Below are positions 32,606 to 41,631 of a DNA stretch of 64,000 nt, piece after piece. The stretch is from JABCZH01 sp963803775 (lineage in GTDB: Bacteria; Acidobacteriota; Terriglobia; Terriglobales; Acidobacteriaceae): positions 434,001 to 498,000 of the forward strand of contig CAWDNS010000007.1 in NCBI GenBank assembly GCA_963803775.1, read 5' to 3'. Position numbers and translations under genes: made by a program. The first letter of the stretch is position 1. Each line of letters begins with the position of its first letter. The notes below the pieces were generated by a model. That model saw only the letters and a list, made by a program, of their open reading frames with translations, ran no database searches and was not told where the DNA came from.

Positions 32606-33577
32606 TTAGTCCGCCGGCATCGTAACCGGGCTCGCCACCGGCGGTCGCCGGCGCTCAGGAACGTGCGGACGTTCGCGCTGTTCCATCCAGCGGCGAATTT
32701 CGGGCAGCGCAGCCCGGGTCACAATCTCTCCCGCGCGGATCAGGTCGGCGCTGTGCTCGAAAGCATCGTACTTGTAGCCGTTCACGTCAGGCTCAATCAC
32801 CAGGTCGGCGGCTTCTTTCCACTGTGTGCTGTTCATCTCCTGGGCGATCGCGAAGCATTGGCCGATGACGTCAAATAAATGTCTGGGGCCGTCGCCGCCG
32901 ATCCATCTCCCTTTCAGATGCACTGCCAGCACCCGCTCTGCCCCCATCTGCCGCAAAGGGATCGTCGGAACGGTGTAAGAGAGCATGCCATCGATCAGCA
33001 GGCGTCCGCGAATCTTTACTGGCAAAAACATGCCTGGATAAGCGCAACTGGCGCGCACCGGATCAACCAGCGGGCCGGAATGAAAAACTACCCCTTCCCC
33101 GGTGGAGAAATCGGTGGCGGTGACGGCTAGCGGAATACGCAATTCTTCAAATGTCTTGACCTTCAGCACGCTGTTGAGGAATCCGATCATGCGCTGGTTG
33201 CTGGCGAAGCCGTAACGCGACAGGGTCCAGCGAGCAAAGTGTTTGAAGCGGACATGAGCGGCCAGTTGCTCCAGTTCCGCGATGGAGAGTCCACTACAGT
33301 AGGCGGCGCCGATGAGCGCTCCCACACTTGTACCCGCAATGCAGCGGATCGGGATGTTCTCCTCTTCGAGAACCTTGAGCACACCGACGTGGGCCAATCC
33401 GCGGGCGAATCCACCGCCCAAAGCCAGACCGATGCCAACCTCGCCCTGAATGGATGCAGCCGGCGCGGTCTGGCCGGAGAGTTCGCGGCCAAACGCTTGT
33501 ACTGACCGGATTATCTTGCCTAAGCTCTTCACGGGTGACCCCATGCCCAGCCGCGCTCGACCTAGTATTCCAGACAT
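32606..33577 (-). CDS. Patatin-like phospholipase family protein
   Basis: The 323-residue protein shows the oxyanion motif ALGGGFARGLAHVGVLKVLEE, the nucleophile elbow CIAGTSVGALIGAAYCSG, and the Asp of the catalytic dyad in LLIDGMLSYTVPT, all typical of RssA-like bacterial patatins. No signal peptide; probably cytoplasmic or peripheral. Lipid acyl-hydrolase activity is expected from the family. The C-terminal tail is Arg/Pro-rich (ERRRPPVASPV). ATG 33577 lacks a clear ribosome binding site; an ATG 11 codons later is possible. Confidence 0.88.
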   Translation of the reverse strand: MSGILGRARLGMGSPVKSLGKIIRSVQAFGRELSGQTAPAASIQGEVGIGLALGGGFARGLAHVGVLKVLEEENIPIRCIAGTSVGALIGAAYCSGLSIAELEQLAAHVRFKHFARWTLSRYGFASNQRMIGFLNSVLKVKTFEELRIPLAVTATDFSTGEGVVFHSGPLVDPVRASCAYPGMFLPVKIRGRLLIDGMLSYTVPTIPLRQMGAERVLAVHLKGRWIGGDGPRHLFDVIGQCFAIAQEMNSTQWKEAADLVIEPDVNGYKYDAFEHSADLIRAGEIVTRAALPEIRRWMEQRERPHVPERRRPPVASPVTMPAD

Positions 33578-33709
33578 ATATCTAGCAAATTAGATGCCAG
33601 TAGACATAAACAGGTAACTGCCTGGCATGGATCGAGTCACCTTCCCGAGATTACCTGGGGCACGTTCCCGCAGCGTGACTAACCCCCTTTGTTCCTGTTA
33701 ACTTGGCGC

Positions 33710-34198
33710 ATGGAGCGCGAGATCTCAGCGGGCGGCGTAGTCGTGCGACCCACGGCGACAGGCTGGGAACTAGCAGTGATTGAGCCGCAAAAAGAACCTT
33801 CCGCGGCAACCGACAGCGCAAAAAGATGGCAAAAATTGTTACTCGCGTTACCCAAGGGATTGGTAGACCCTGGCGAGAAGCCAGAGCGGACTGCAATCCG
33901 CGAAGTCGCCGAAGAAACCGGGTTGACTGCCGCGCCGGTGACGAAACTTGGCGATATCAAATATGTCTACGTGCGTTCCTGGGGAGATCAGCAGCGCGTG
34001 TTCAAGATTGTCAGTTTTTATCTGTTTCGCTATGAGTCGGGAACCATCGACCAGATCACAGACGACATGCGCATCGAGGTGAAGCGGGCGCTGTGGATTC
34101 CCGTCGTTGGAGCCGAAAGCAAACTCGCATACAAAGGTGAAAAGGACATGGTGCGGCGTGCTCAGAAATATTTGCAGGAGCATCCGGAGTTCTCGTAG
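33710..34198 (+). CDS. NUDIX hydrolase
   Basis: The 162-residue protein contains a complete Nudix box, G-x5-E-x7-REVAEETGL, within LPKGLVDPGEKPERTAIREV at about residues 45-67. The N terminus, REISAGGVVVRPTATGWELA, is the usual first strand. The substrate cannot be told from sequence; similar proteins act on Ap4A-like dinucleotides or NDP-sugars. ATG at 33710 is chosen over a TTG at 33689. It stands alone, divergent from the patatin gene. Confidence 0.88.
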   Translation: MEREISAGGVVVRPTATGWELAVIEPQKEPSAATDSAKRWQKLLLALPKGLVDPGEKPERTAIREVAEETGLTAAPVTKLGDIKYVYVRSWGDQQRVFKIVSFYLFRYESGTIDQITDDMRIEVKRALWIPVVGAESKLAYKGEKDMVRRAQKYLQEHPEFS

Positions 34199-34239
34199 TA
34201 GCCCAACCCGAGGTTCCCTGCTCGGCAGAGGTTCTAAGG

Positions 34240-34265
34240 TTTCCTTCGTGCACCTTTGTGGTTGA
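34240..34265 (-). repeat. Dispersed ACCACAAAGG-type repeat
   Basis: TTTCCTTCGTGCACCTTTGT followed by GGTTGA, between the NUDIX and FadN-like genes. Confidence 0.6.
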
Positions 34266-34392
34266 TTGATTTCTCCAGCGGCCGCAGGACTGGCGAAGAT
34301 CATCCCGCGCAGCTAAACTGCCTTATCAGACCCTTGAACTTTTCTTTGCTGTTGGCGTCCCCTGCAGTTGAAAACACCGGAGCTATGTCCTC

Positions 34393-36801
34393 ATGAAAAT
34401 GATCCACAAAGTCGCGGTGCTGGGTGCCGGAACCATGGGCGCCCGTATCGCCGCCCACTTCGCCAACGCCGGCGTGCCCAGCTACTTGCTCGATATCGTT
34501 CCGTCCGGCGCGCAGGGATCGGCTCGCAGCCAGATCGCGGCCGCCGGCCTCGAAGCCGCCAAGAAGGCAAAGCCCGCAGCTTTCATGGAAGCCGGCCTGG
34601 CGCGGCTAGTCACGGTCGGCAACTTCGAGGATGACCTGAAGAAACTGGCTGAGGTTGACTGGATCATCGAGGCCGTAATCGAGAATCTCGAGATCAAGCG
34701 CTCCTTGTTAAAGAAGGTCGAAGCCATTCGCAAGCCCGGGACGATCATCACCACCAACACCAGTGGCTTGCCCGTGGGCAAGATCGCCGAAGGATTTTCC
34801 GACGACTTTCGCCGGGCGTGGTTCGGCACCCACTTTTTCAATCCCCCGCGCTACATGCGACTGCTTGAGCTGATTCCGACTCCCGAAGCCGATCGTGCCC
34901 CCATCGACGCCATTGCCCACTTCTCGGATACGCGCCTCGGCAAAGGCGTGGTCTTCGCCAAAGACACACCGAATTTCATCGGCAACCGCATTGGGACCTT
35001 CTCCGTACTCAACGTAATACGCCTGATGCAGGAAATGGACCTCTCAATAGAAGACATCGACGCGCTGACCGGTCAAGCCGTCGGCTGGCCGAAGTCCGCA
35101 ACCTTTCGCACCATTGATCTAGTCGGCCTCGACATTCTGGGCCACGTCGTCGCCAACATGACCCAGAACGTTCACGACGAGCGCAGCGATTTGAAAGTTC
35201 CTGACTTCGTCCGTCAGATGCTCGAGCGCAAACTGCTTGGCGACAAAACCAAAGGTGGCTTTTATAGGAAAGATAAAGACGACGAACGCCTGACACTCGA
35301 CTGGAAGACGCTCGAATACCATCCCCGGCACAAGCCGAAATTCCCTGCCCTCGACATGGCCAAGAATGTTGAGCAGACAGGCCCACGTGTGAAGATGCTG
35401 CTTGGTTTGGACGGCAGCGCTCCGCAGAAAAACGACAAAGCTGGCGCGTTCCTGTGGTCGGCGCTGTCCGATCTCTGGACGTACTCAGCCAACCGGGTGC
35501 CGGAGATTTCGGATTCCATCGTCGAAATCGACCGCGCCATGCGCCTCGGCTTCAATTGGGAGCTCGGTCCCTTTGAGCTCTGGGACGCGGCCGGAGTCGA
35601 AGCCACCGTCGCCCGCATGAAGAAAGAAAACCGTCCGGTCGCAGCGAATGTAGAAAAGCTTCTTGGCTCGGGCAAAACATCCTGGTACGCGGACGATTCT
35701 GCGGCGGCTTCAGGGCGCGCGTATTTCGATCTCGCAAACGCAAGCAACAAACCGGTCAAAGTACCCGCCGGCGTTTGGTCGGTCGAAGTCGCCAAGAAGT
35801 CGAATGGCGTGGTGAAAAAGAATTCTGGCGCTTCGCTGGTCGATCTCGGCGACGGCGTGGGCTGCATCGAATTTCATTCCAAGATGAACTCGCTCGGCGC
35901 CGACATTATTTCGCTCATCAGTCAGTCCCTGAAACCCGGCGGCCCCGGCGACGCATTCGATGCTTTCGTCATAACCAACGACGCCACCAATTTTTCCGTG
36001 GGCGCAAACCTCATGCTGCTGCTGATGTCGATCCAGGAAGAGGAATGGGACGACATTGACCTGATCATCCGCCAATTCCAGGGCATGACCCAGGCCATCA
36101 AGTTCTCGCCCAAACCGGTGGTGGTAGCCCCATTTGGACTATGCCTCGGCGGCGGAACAGAAATTTCCATGCATGCGCCCGCTCTGCAACCCCACGCCGA
36201 ACTGTACATCGGCCTGGTCGAAGTCGGCGTCGGCCTGCTACCCGGCGGTGGCGGCTGCAAAGAAATGTTGCTGCGCGCCGTGGACAGCGCGGCATCCATT
36301 CGCCCCGGAGGTCGCGGCGAGTCAGTCGAATTGATGGAGGAGATGAAGAAAGCTTTCGAGACCATTGCCACGGCTAAAGTCGCCACGTCCGCGCACGAGG
36401 CCCGTGCCTTGGGATTTGTGCGCGATTCCGACCGTATCACCATGAACCGCGAACGCGTGCTCACCGACGCCAAAGAGCGGGCTCTGGAATTAGTGCGTGC
36501 CGGATACGAGCCGCCACAACCGCGTACGGACATCCCCGCCCCTGGCGAAAACATCCTGGCGGCGCTGAGGCTGGGCGTTCATATCATGCGCCAGGGCGAT
36601 TACATCACCGAATACGAAGTGAAACTGGCGACCAAGATCGCCGAAGTGCTCTGCGGCGGCAACGTCTCACCCGCCACCCCAGTGAGCGAACAATACATCC
36701 TCGACCTCGAGCGCGAAGGCTTCAAATCCCTCTGCGGAGAAAAGAAGACCCAGGAGCGTATTCAGTACACGCTCAAGACCGGGAAAACGCTGAGGAATTG
36801 A
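34393..36801 (+). CDS. fadN: Bifunctional 3-hydroxyacyl-CoA dehydrogenase / enoyl-CoA hydratase (FadN-like)
   Basis: The 802-residue protein has the dehydrogenase half first: NAD motif VLGAGTMGARIAAHFANAG, then FGTHFFNPPRYMRLLELIPT and TPNFIGNRIGTF. The crotonase half follows from about residue 480, with IEFHSKMNSLGADI, SVGANLMLLL and the oxyanion segment FGLCLGGGTEISMHAPAL. This order matches Bacillus FadN, not E. coli FadB. It catalyses steps two and three of beta-oxidation. Thiolase and acyl-CoA dehydrogenase lie 4-8 kb away on the other strand. Confidence 0.9.
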   Translation: MKMIHKVAVLGAGTMGARIAAHFANAGVPSYLLDIVPSGAQGSARSQIAAAGLEAAKKAKPAAFMEAGLARLVTVGNFEDDLKKLAEVDWIIEAVIENLEIKRSLLKKVEAIRKPGTIITTNTSGLPVGKIAEGFSDDFRRAWFGTHFFNPPRYMRLLELIPTPEADRAPIDAIAHFSDTRLGKGVVFAKDTPNFIGNRIGTFSVLNVIRLMQEMDLSIEDIDALTGQAVGWPKSATFRTIDLVGLDILGHVVANMTQNVHDERSDLKVPDFVRQMLERKLLGDKTKGGFYRKDKDDERLTLDWKTLEYHPRHKPKFPALDMAKNVEQTGPRVKMLLGLDGSAPQKNDKAGAFLWSALSDLWTYSANRVPEISDSIVEIDRAMRLGFNWELGPFELWDAAGVEATVARMKKENRPVAANVEKLLGSGKTSWYADDSAAASGRAYFDLANASNKPVKVPAGVWSVEVAKKSNGVVKKNSGASLVDLGDGVGCIEFHSKMNSLGADIISLISQSLKPGGPGDAFDAFVITNDATNFSVGANLMLLLMSIQEEEWDDIDLIIRQFQGMTQAIKFSPKPVVVAPFGLCLGGGTEISMHAPALQPHAELYIGLVEVGVGLLPGGGGCKEMLLRAVDSAASIRPGGRGESVELMEEMKKAFETIATAKVATSAHEARALGFVRDSDRITMNRERVLTDAKERALELVRAGYEPPQPRTDIPAPGENILAALRLGVHIMRQGDYITEYEVKLATKIAEVLCGGNVSPATPVSEQYILDLEREGFKSLCGEKKTQERIQYTLKTGKTLRN

Positions 36802-36804
36802 GGG

Positions 36805-37068
36805 TTTGAGGCCTTTAGGCAGGGGTTTGAACACGCTCGTTCCTCGCAACTCGACGAAATCGAGATCAGCCCGTCAGGATTCGGCATCCATTTTCCCAAA
36901 CTCGATGCCGACCTCTACCTCCCTGCTCTGCTGGAAGGTTTCCTTGGTTCGAAACAATGGATGGCCGCAAGGCTAGGGCAATCCGGAGGCAAGGCCAAGA
37001 GCCCCGCCAAGCGAGCAGCTGCACGAGCGAACGGCAGACTGGGCGGGAGACCGAAGAGGGTGAGTTGA
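36805..37068 (+). pseudogene. 5'-truncated DUF2442-like gene
   Basis: An open frame of 87 codons reads FEAFRQGFEHARSSQLDEIE, then SPSGFGIHFPKLDADLYLPAL, and ends in the Arg/Lys-rich RLGGRPKRVS. This resembles the C-terminal half of DUF2442 proteins. No start codon or N-terminal part exists. It is in the same frame as the FadN-like gene, directly after its TGA, and lies just upstream of a toxin-antitoxin pair. Probably a decayed remnant of an accessory gene. Confidence 0.6.
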
Positions 37069-37154
37069 CGCGGTCATTAATGGGTTTGAGATGACCTAAC
37101 AGACTGAAATAACACCTACTCCCCGTGTGCGATCCATACGTCGACATATATGTA

Positions 37155-37184
37155 TTGCAACAACGTAATGTTATCATGTATGAT
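37155..37184 (+). promoter_or_regulatory. Promoter and palindrome upstream of the MazF operon
   Basis: TTGCAA (37155-37160) and TATGAT (37179-37184) with an 18-base spacer lie 20 bp upstream of the antitoxin start. A perfect palindrome ACATATATGT (37144-37153) abuts the -35 box and could be the autoregulatory operator typical of toxin-antitoxin loci. Confidence 0.55.
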
Positions 37185-37204
37185 TTTCGTATGAGGAATA
37201 GCCT

Positions 37205-37582
37205 ATGGCGTTCATAGAGCCAGCCACGGTAGTAGCTCCTAAAGCCTCCGTTCGATCGGTTGAGATTCTGCATAGCACAGGCAACGGAGGATGGTCCGTC
37301 GCCCGAGTTGGATGGGAAGGCTCGGAGCGGGTTGGTATCCGCTGGAACGGCTCAGAGGACGGCCCAGGCATTGGAAACCCTCAGTCTCGGGGAAATGCGA
37401 CTTGGTTCATTTTGCCGGAAGAGTTGGAAGGAGCTATCTTAGAAAAGGTGGAAGAACTCAGTGTGAGCGGGCCGGGCGGACTGCTGGAGCGATACCGCGA
37501 GATGGCAAGCGATTCCCAGCATGAAGCCGAAGCAGAAGAGTGGAGCGAAGGATTGATTGGCGATGCATCCGCGGAGGGGTGA
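37205..37582 (+). CDS. Putative antitoxin of MazF with an unusual N-terminal domain
   Basis: The 125-residue protein has two parts. Residues 15-80 are a compact W/G-rich domain (GGWSVARVGWEGSERVGIRW, then NG and ATWFILPEELEGAIL) unlike the AbrB or ribbon-helix-helix DNA-binding domains of known MazE proteins. Residues 90-125 (LLERYREMASDSQHEAEAEE, then WSEGLIGDA) are acidic and resemble the extended MazE tail that blocks MazF. It overlaps the toxin gene by 20 bp and has its own promoter; GAGG is 8 bases before ATG 37205. Antitoxin function is inferred from position and tail. Confidence 0.65.
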   Translation: MAFIEPATVVAPKASVRSVEILHSTGNGGWSVARVGWEGSERVGIRWNGSEDGPGIGNPQSRGNATWFILPEELEGAILEKVEELSVSGPGGLLERYREMASDSQHEAEAEEWSEGLIGDASAEG

Positions 37583-37895
37583 AGTCTGGTGGGTGGCTTT
37601 CGATCCGTCCGTGGGCGGAGAAATTCAGAAGACGCGCCCCGCGCTGATCATTAGTAACAACGCCGCAAATGCCGCTCTTAATCGCTTGATCGTAGTCCCC
37701 CTGACTAGCCAAACTGCCAAGGCGTATCCCGGCCAAGCGATGGTGACTCTCAACGGCGAAGTCCGTAAGGCGATGGCCGATCAACTCACGACTGCTTCCA
37801 AGAAGCGTTTGCGTTCCAAACTCGGCGAGTTGTCTTTCTCCGATGTCGCCGCCGTGGAAAGCGCGATTCTCCTGCACTTGAGTATTCGGCGGTAA
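37563..37895 (+). CDS. mazF: Type II toxin, MazF/PemK family endoribonuclease
   Basis: The 110-residue protein has MazF hallmarks: RRGEVWWVAFDPSVGGEIQK, TRPALIISNN with the catalytic Arg, VVPLTSQ with the catalytic Thr/Ser, and a C-terminal VESAILLHLSI. MazF toxins cleave mRNA at short sequences. ATG 37563 is chosen; a TTG two codons upstream is possible. Translation is coupled to the antitoxin through the 20-bp overlap. Confidence 0.88.
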   Translation: MHPRRGEVWWVAFDPSVGGEIQKTRPALIISNNAANAALNRLIVVPLTSQTAKAYPGQAMVTLNGEVRKAMADQLTTASKKRLRSKLGELSFSDVAAVESAILLHLSIRR

Positions 37896-37936
37896 GAATC
37901 ACCGGCCGCCGCTCGGCAACTGACCAACGACAGTAC

Positions 37937-39475
37937 CTACTCTCCCCGATCAATCTGCGCCCTCTGCAGCGTGTCCGAGTAATCCACGTAAATCGCCTTC
38001 CATTGACTGAAGAAGTCGATTGCCCCCACGCCGCCTTCGCGATGCCCGTTGCCCGTGGACTTCACTCCCCCAAACGGAAGATGCACTTCCGCCCCAATCG
38101 TCGGTGCATTGATGTAAGTAATGCCAGCCTCCAAATCGCGCATTGCTCTAAAAGCTTTATTCACGTCCTTGGTGTAGAGCGACGAGGACAATCCGTACTC
38201 AATCCCATTAGCGATCTCTACAGCGTCCGCCAGATCCTCGCAAGGGATGATCGAAACCACCGGCCCGAAGATTTCTTCCTGAGCGATCCGCATCTTGGGA
38301 TCAACATCGGCAAACACGGTCGGCTCCATGAAATATCCATATTGATAATCGCCGCTGGTCAGCCGATTGCCGCCGCACTTCAGGCGCGCGCCCTCGGCCT
38401 TGCCAATATCCACATACTTTAAATCCGTATTCAGCTGGTTCTCATTGATCGCCGGCCCCATCTCGGTGGTTTCATCCATTCCATTGCCCACTTTCAGCCG
38501 TTTGGCGCGTTCCACATAGCGCTCGACGAACTCGCTGTAGACGCCCGTCTGAACAATAATTCGGCTGGTCGCGGTGCAGCGCTGGCCGGTGGTTCCGAAT
38601 CCACCCCACAAGCCGCCTTCGATAGCGAGATCAAGGTTGGCGTCGTCGAGCACGATCATCGGATTCTTCCCGCCGAGCTCGAGCGAACAATGTTTGAAAC
38701 GCTTGGCAGCAACCTGCCCTACGATTCGCCCCACTGCGCTTGATCCCGTCAGCGAAACTGCCTTCACATCAGGATGCTCAGCCAGCGGCCCACCGACTTC
38801 CGGACCGAACCCGGTAACAATGTTAATCACGCCCTTGGGCAGCCCGGCATCGACCAGCGTGCGCACCAGGTTGAAAGTGGAGAGCGGAGTGTCCTGCGCG
38901 GGCTTGATGACGCAAGTATTGCCGCAGACGATCGCTGGCAGCAGCTTCCACGACGGAATCGCCATAGGAAAATTCCACGGCGTAATCATGCCGCAAACAC
39001 CTAACGGTTGGCGGACGGCCATGGCAAACTTGCTGGGAAGCTCCGAGGGTGTGGTCGGACCGAACATACGGCGTCCCTCACCGGCCATGTAATAGGCGGT
39101 GTCGACTGCCTCCTGTACGTCGCCGCGAGTTTCGTCCAGCACTTTTCCCATTTCGCGGGTCATGTCGCGGGCAAATTCCTCCTTGCTGCCCAGCAGGATC
39201 TCGGCGGCGCGATACACAATCTCGGCCCGCCGGGGAGCAGGCACCAGCCGCCACTTCTTGAAGGCATGTTTGGCGGCTTCGACGGCAGTCTCCACGTCAG
39301 CCGGGCCGGACTTCTGGAAAATGCCAACCACGTCACGAGTGTCGGCGGGATTGCGATTTTCAAAGGTTTCCCCGGTCGACGATTCGACCCATTCGCCATC
39401 AATAAAATTCTTGTAAACCCTGGAACGGGTTGCCGTCCCCAGAATAGTGGGGCCAGTCAGAACATCGGTTGCCAT
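37937..39475 (-). CDS. Aldehyde dehydrogenase (NAD(P)+-dependent)
   Basis: The 512-residue protein has the ALDH signature: MITPWNFPMAIPSWK, SLTGSSAVGRIVG, catalytic Glu in LELGGKNPMIV, catalytic Cys in GTTGQRCTATSRI, and EEIFGPVVSIIP near the end. The C-terminal GAEVHLPFGGVKSTGNGHRE and FSQWKAIYVDYS resemble the semialdehyde dehydrogenase subgroup; the substrate is uncertain. AGGAGG is 6 bases before ATG 39475. The product is cytoplasmic. It is divergent from the VWA-like cluster. Confidence 0.92.
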   Translation of the reverse strand: MATDVLTGPTILGTATRSRVYKNFIDGEWVESSTGETFENRNPADTRDVVGIFQKSGPADVETAVEAAKHAFKKWRLVPAPRRAEIVYRAAEILLGSKEEFARDMTREMGKVLDETRGDVQEAVDTAYYMAGEGRRMFGPTTPSELPSKFAMAVRQPLGVCGMITPWNFPMAIPSWKLLPAIVCGNTCVIKPAQDTPLSTFNLVRTLVDAGLPKGVINIVTGFGPEVGGPLAEHPDVKAVSLTGSSAVGRIVGQVAAKRFKHCSLELGGKNPMIVLDDANLDLAIEGGLWGGFGTTGQRCTATSRIIVQTGVYSEFVERYVERAKRLKVGNGMDETTEMGPAINENQLNTDLKYVDIGKAEGARLKCGGNRLTSGDYQYGYFMEPTVFADVDPKMRIAQEEIFGPVVSIIPCEDLADAVEIANGIEYGLSSSLYTKDVNKAFRAMRDLEAGITYINAPTIGAEVHLPFGGVKSTGNGHREGGVGAIDFFSQWKAIYVDYSDTLQRAQIDRGE

Positions 39476-39689
39476 AAATAGCCTCCTATTGCGGAAAGAA
39501 GATAGCCGGGTAAAGACTGATGATATATCTATGCTACAGGCCAAAGGGGAACAGCGGCAAGGCAAGGGTCGGCACGCGGGAGTCCTCGGAGCCGGCAAGT
39601 AATCACTAATTTTGGCCAATTTTCGCAAGAAATGGCGTATGCTTTTGTGGTTTTCAGAGCTAGGCAAGGCTCGCCAGAAGACGTCAGCA

Positions 39690-41489
39690 GTGACCAGCAG
39701 AACGAGAACGATAATCGGCGTTGAGATTTTGGCAGGCAAGATCGCCACGGTTTGCCTGATCTGTTTGTGTGTCGCGCTTGCCCAGTCCGGCGTCAGCCCG
39801 GCGCCTTCCTCGCAGCCATCTTCTCCGTCTCAGCCTTCTTCTCCGCCGGCTTCCAACTCCGCCGCCGAAAAGAACCCAGACGAGATGGCTTCTCACGACG
39901 CTCCGGCTGAATTTAAGGTGAACGTCCGGCTGGTACTGGTACGCACTGTAGTTCGCGATGCTCAAGGTAAGGCCATAGGCACCCTAAATAAAGATGACTT
40001 TCAACTCTTCGACAATGGTAAGCCTCAAGTCATCAAACAATTTGCGGTGGAACAGCCCAGTCACCCGTCCCCGCCCATGCAAGAGTCCGGCACGCTCCCG
40101 CCAAATGGAGTTGCTCCGCCGCCGCAAGTTCCTGACCGCTTCGTCATCTATCTCTTCGACGATGTCCATTTGAAAAACCAGTATTTGATACCGGCACGGA
40201 TCGCCGCCGAACATCATCTCGCAACCTTGCGGTCTACCGACCGCGCTGCAATTTTCACCACTTCCGGCCAGAATAATCTCGATTTCACCGACGATCGCGC
40301 CAAGCTGCATGACGCCTTAATGAAGCTGCAGCCCCGTTCCCTTCTCGACACCGGGGCCGCGGAGTGTCCTTATATGACCCACTACATCGCGGACCAAATC
40401 GTAAATATGCGTGATGAGGATGCGCTAAATCTGGTGGCACAGGATCTGGCGAGCTGCGAACTGGTGGGAAGTCAGACGGCCGCTCAGGCGCTGGCCGAAT
40501 CTGCCGCGCGGCGCGCCCTGGACGTCGGGGACGCAGAAAGCCGCCTGGTGATGGGAGCGTTGAAAAACGCTGTACGAAGGATTGCAGCGGCTCCGGGCCA
40601 GCGCACTATCGTCTTCATCTCACCCGGATTCCTGACTCCGCAATTGGAAGACCAGGTCACCGAGATTATCGAACGGGCGGTTCGCGCCAATATCATCATC
40701 AGTTCGCTCGACGCGCGTGGCCTCTACACCATTGACCCCGCGGGTGACATCAGCCGTCCAGGTTCGCCCAACCCGGCTTTCATGCAACAGATGTTCTTGT
40801 ATGAAAGCCAAAGTGAAACCTCCAACCAGATGGTACTAGGAGAATTCGCCGACGGCACCGGCGGCGCCTACTTCCACAACGACAACGATCTCGAAGAAGG
40901 CTTTCGCCGTATCGCCTCAGCTCCAGAGTTCTATTATGTCCTCGGTTTCTCCCCCCAGAACCTGAAACTCGATGGCCGATATCACAAGCTAAAGGTTACG
41001 CTCAAAGACCAGCAGAAATTTACCCTTCAGGCACGCCGCGGATACTATGCTCCCAAACATGTTGCCGATCCCGCCGAACAGGATAAGCAGGAAATCGAAG
41101 AAGCGCTCTTTTCCCAGGACGAATTGCACGATATTCCGATCGAATTGCATACCCAGTTTTTCAAGTCGAGCGGCGACAATGCCAAGCTCACGGTCGTCGC
41201 CCACATTGACGTGAAAGGCCTGCACTTCCGCAAAGTCGATGGCCGCAACCGCGACGATCTGACCATAGTCTCCGCGTTGTTCGACCGCAACGGGGACTTC
41301 ATTCAGGGGAGTAAGAAGATTCTCGAAATGCGTTTGAAAGACGACACTTTGGAGCACAAGCTGGGATCGGGCATCACCATGCGAACCAGTTTTGATGTAA
41401 AACCGGGCGGCTACCTGGTGCGGCTGGTGGTGCGCGATGCCGAAGACCGGATGATGTCGGCACAAAGCGGCGCCGTCGAGATTCCGTAA
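39690..41489 (+). CDS. Secreted VWA-like protein, first of a tandem trio
   Basis: The 599-residue product has a signal peptide (LAGKIATVCLICLCVALAQS), a Ser/Pro linker, and a VWA-like domain opening VNVRLVLVRTVVRDAQGKAI and FQLFDNGKPQVIKQF. The MIDAS position reads YLFDDVHLKN, so DxSxS is lost. The domain ends YYVLGFSPQNLKLDGRYHKL and RRGYYAPK. A 140-residue C-terminal domain follows that the next gene shares almost unchanged. GTG at 39690 is preferred because the paralogue has a good ribosome binding site there; ATG at 39639 is the alternative. Confidence 0.85.
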   Translation: MTSRTRTIIGVEILAGKIATVCLICLCVALAQSGVSPAPSSQPSSPSQPSSPPASNSAAEKNPDEMASHDAPAEFKVNVRLVLVRTVVRDAQGKAIGTLNKDDFQLFDNGKPQVIKQFAVEQPSHPSPPMQESGTLPPNGVAPPPQVPDRFVIYLFDDVHLKNQYLIPARIAAEHHLATLRSTDRAAIFTTSGQNNLDFTDDRAKLHDALMKLQPRSLLDTGAAECPYMTHYIADQIVNMRDEDALNLVAQDLASCELVGSQTAAQALAESAARRALDVGDAESRLVMGALKNAVRRIAAAPGQRTIVFISPGFLTPQLEDQVTEIIERAVRANIIISSLDARGLYTIDPAGDISRPGSPNPAFMQQMFLYESQSETSNQMVLGEFADGTGGAYFHNDNDLEEGFRRIASAPEFYYVLGFSPQNLKLDGRYHKLKVTLKDQQKFTLQARRGYYAPKHVADPAEQDKQEIEEALFSQDELHDIPIELHTQFFKSSGDNAKLTVVAHIDVKGLHFRKVDGRNRDDLTIVSALFDRNGDFIQGSKKILEMRLKDDTLEHKLGSGITMRTSFDVKPGGYLVRLVVRDAEDRMMSAQSGAVEIP

Positions 41490-41631
41490 CGCATCGGGCG
41501 GCAAGGGAAGGCCCAGCCCGTAAGGGCTCTCGAAAGCACACGCCGTCCATTATTCTCGGCGAACTCCCCAAAAATGGAGTATGCTTCTACCGTCTCCAGC
41601 GCGAGGTAAGGCTCGCCTGGAGGCTTCAGCA

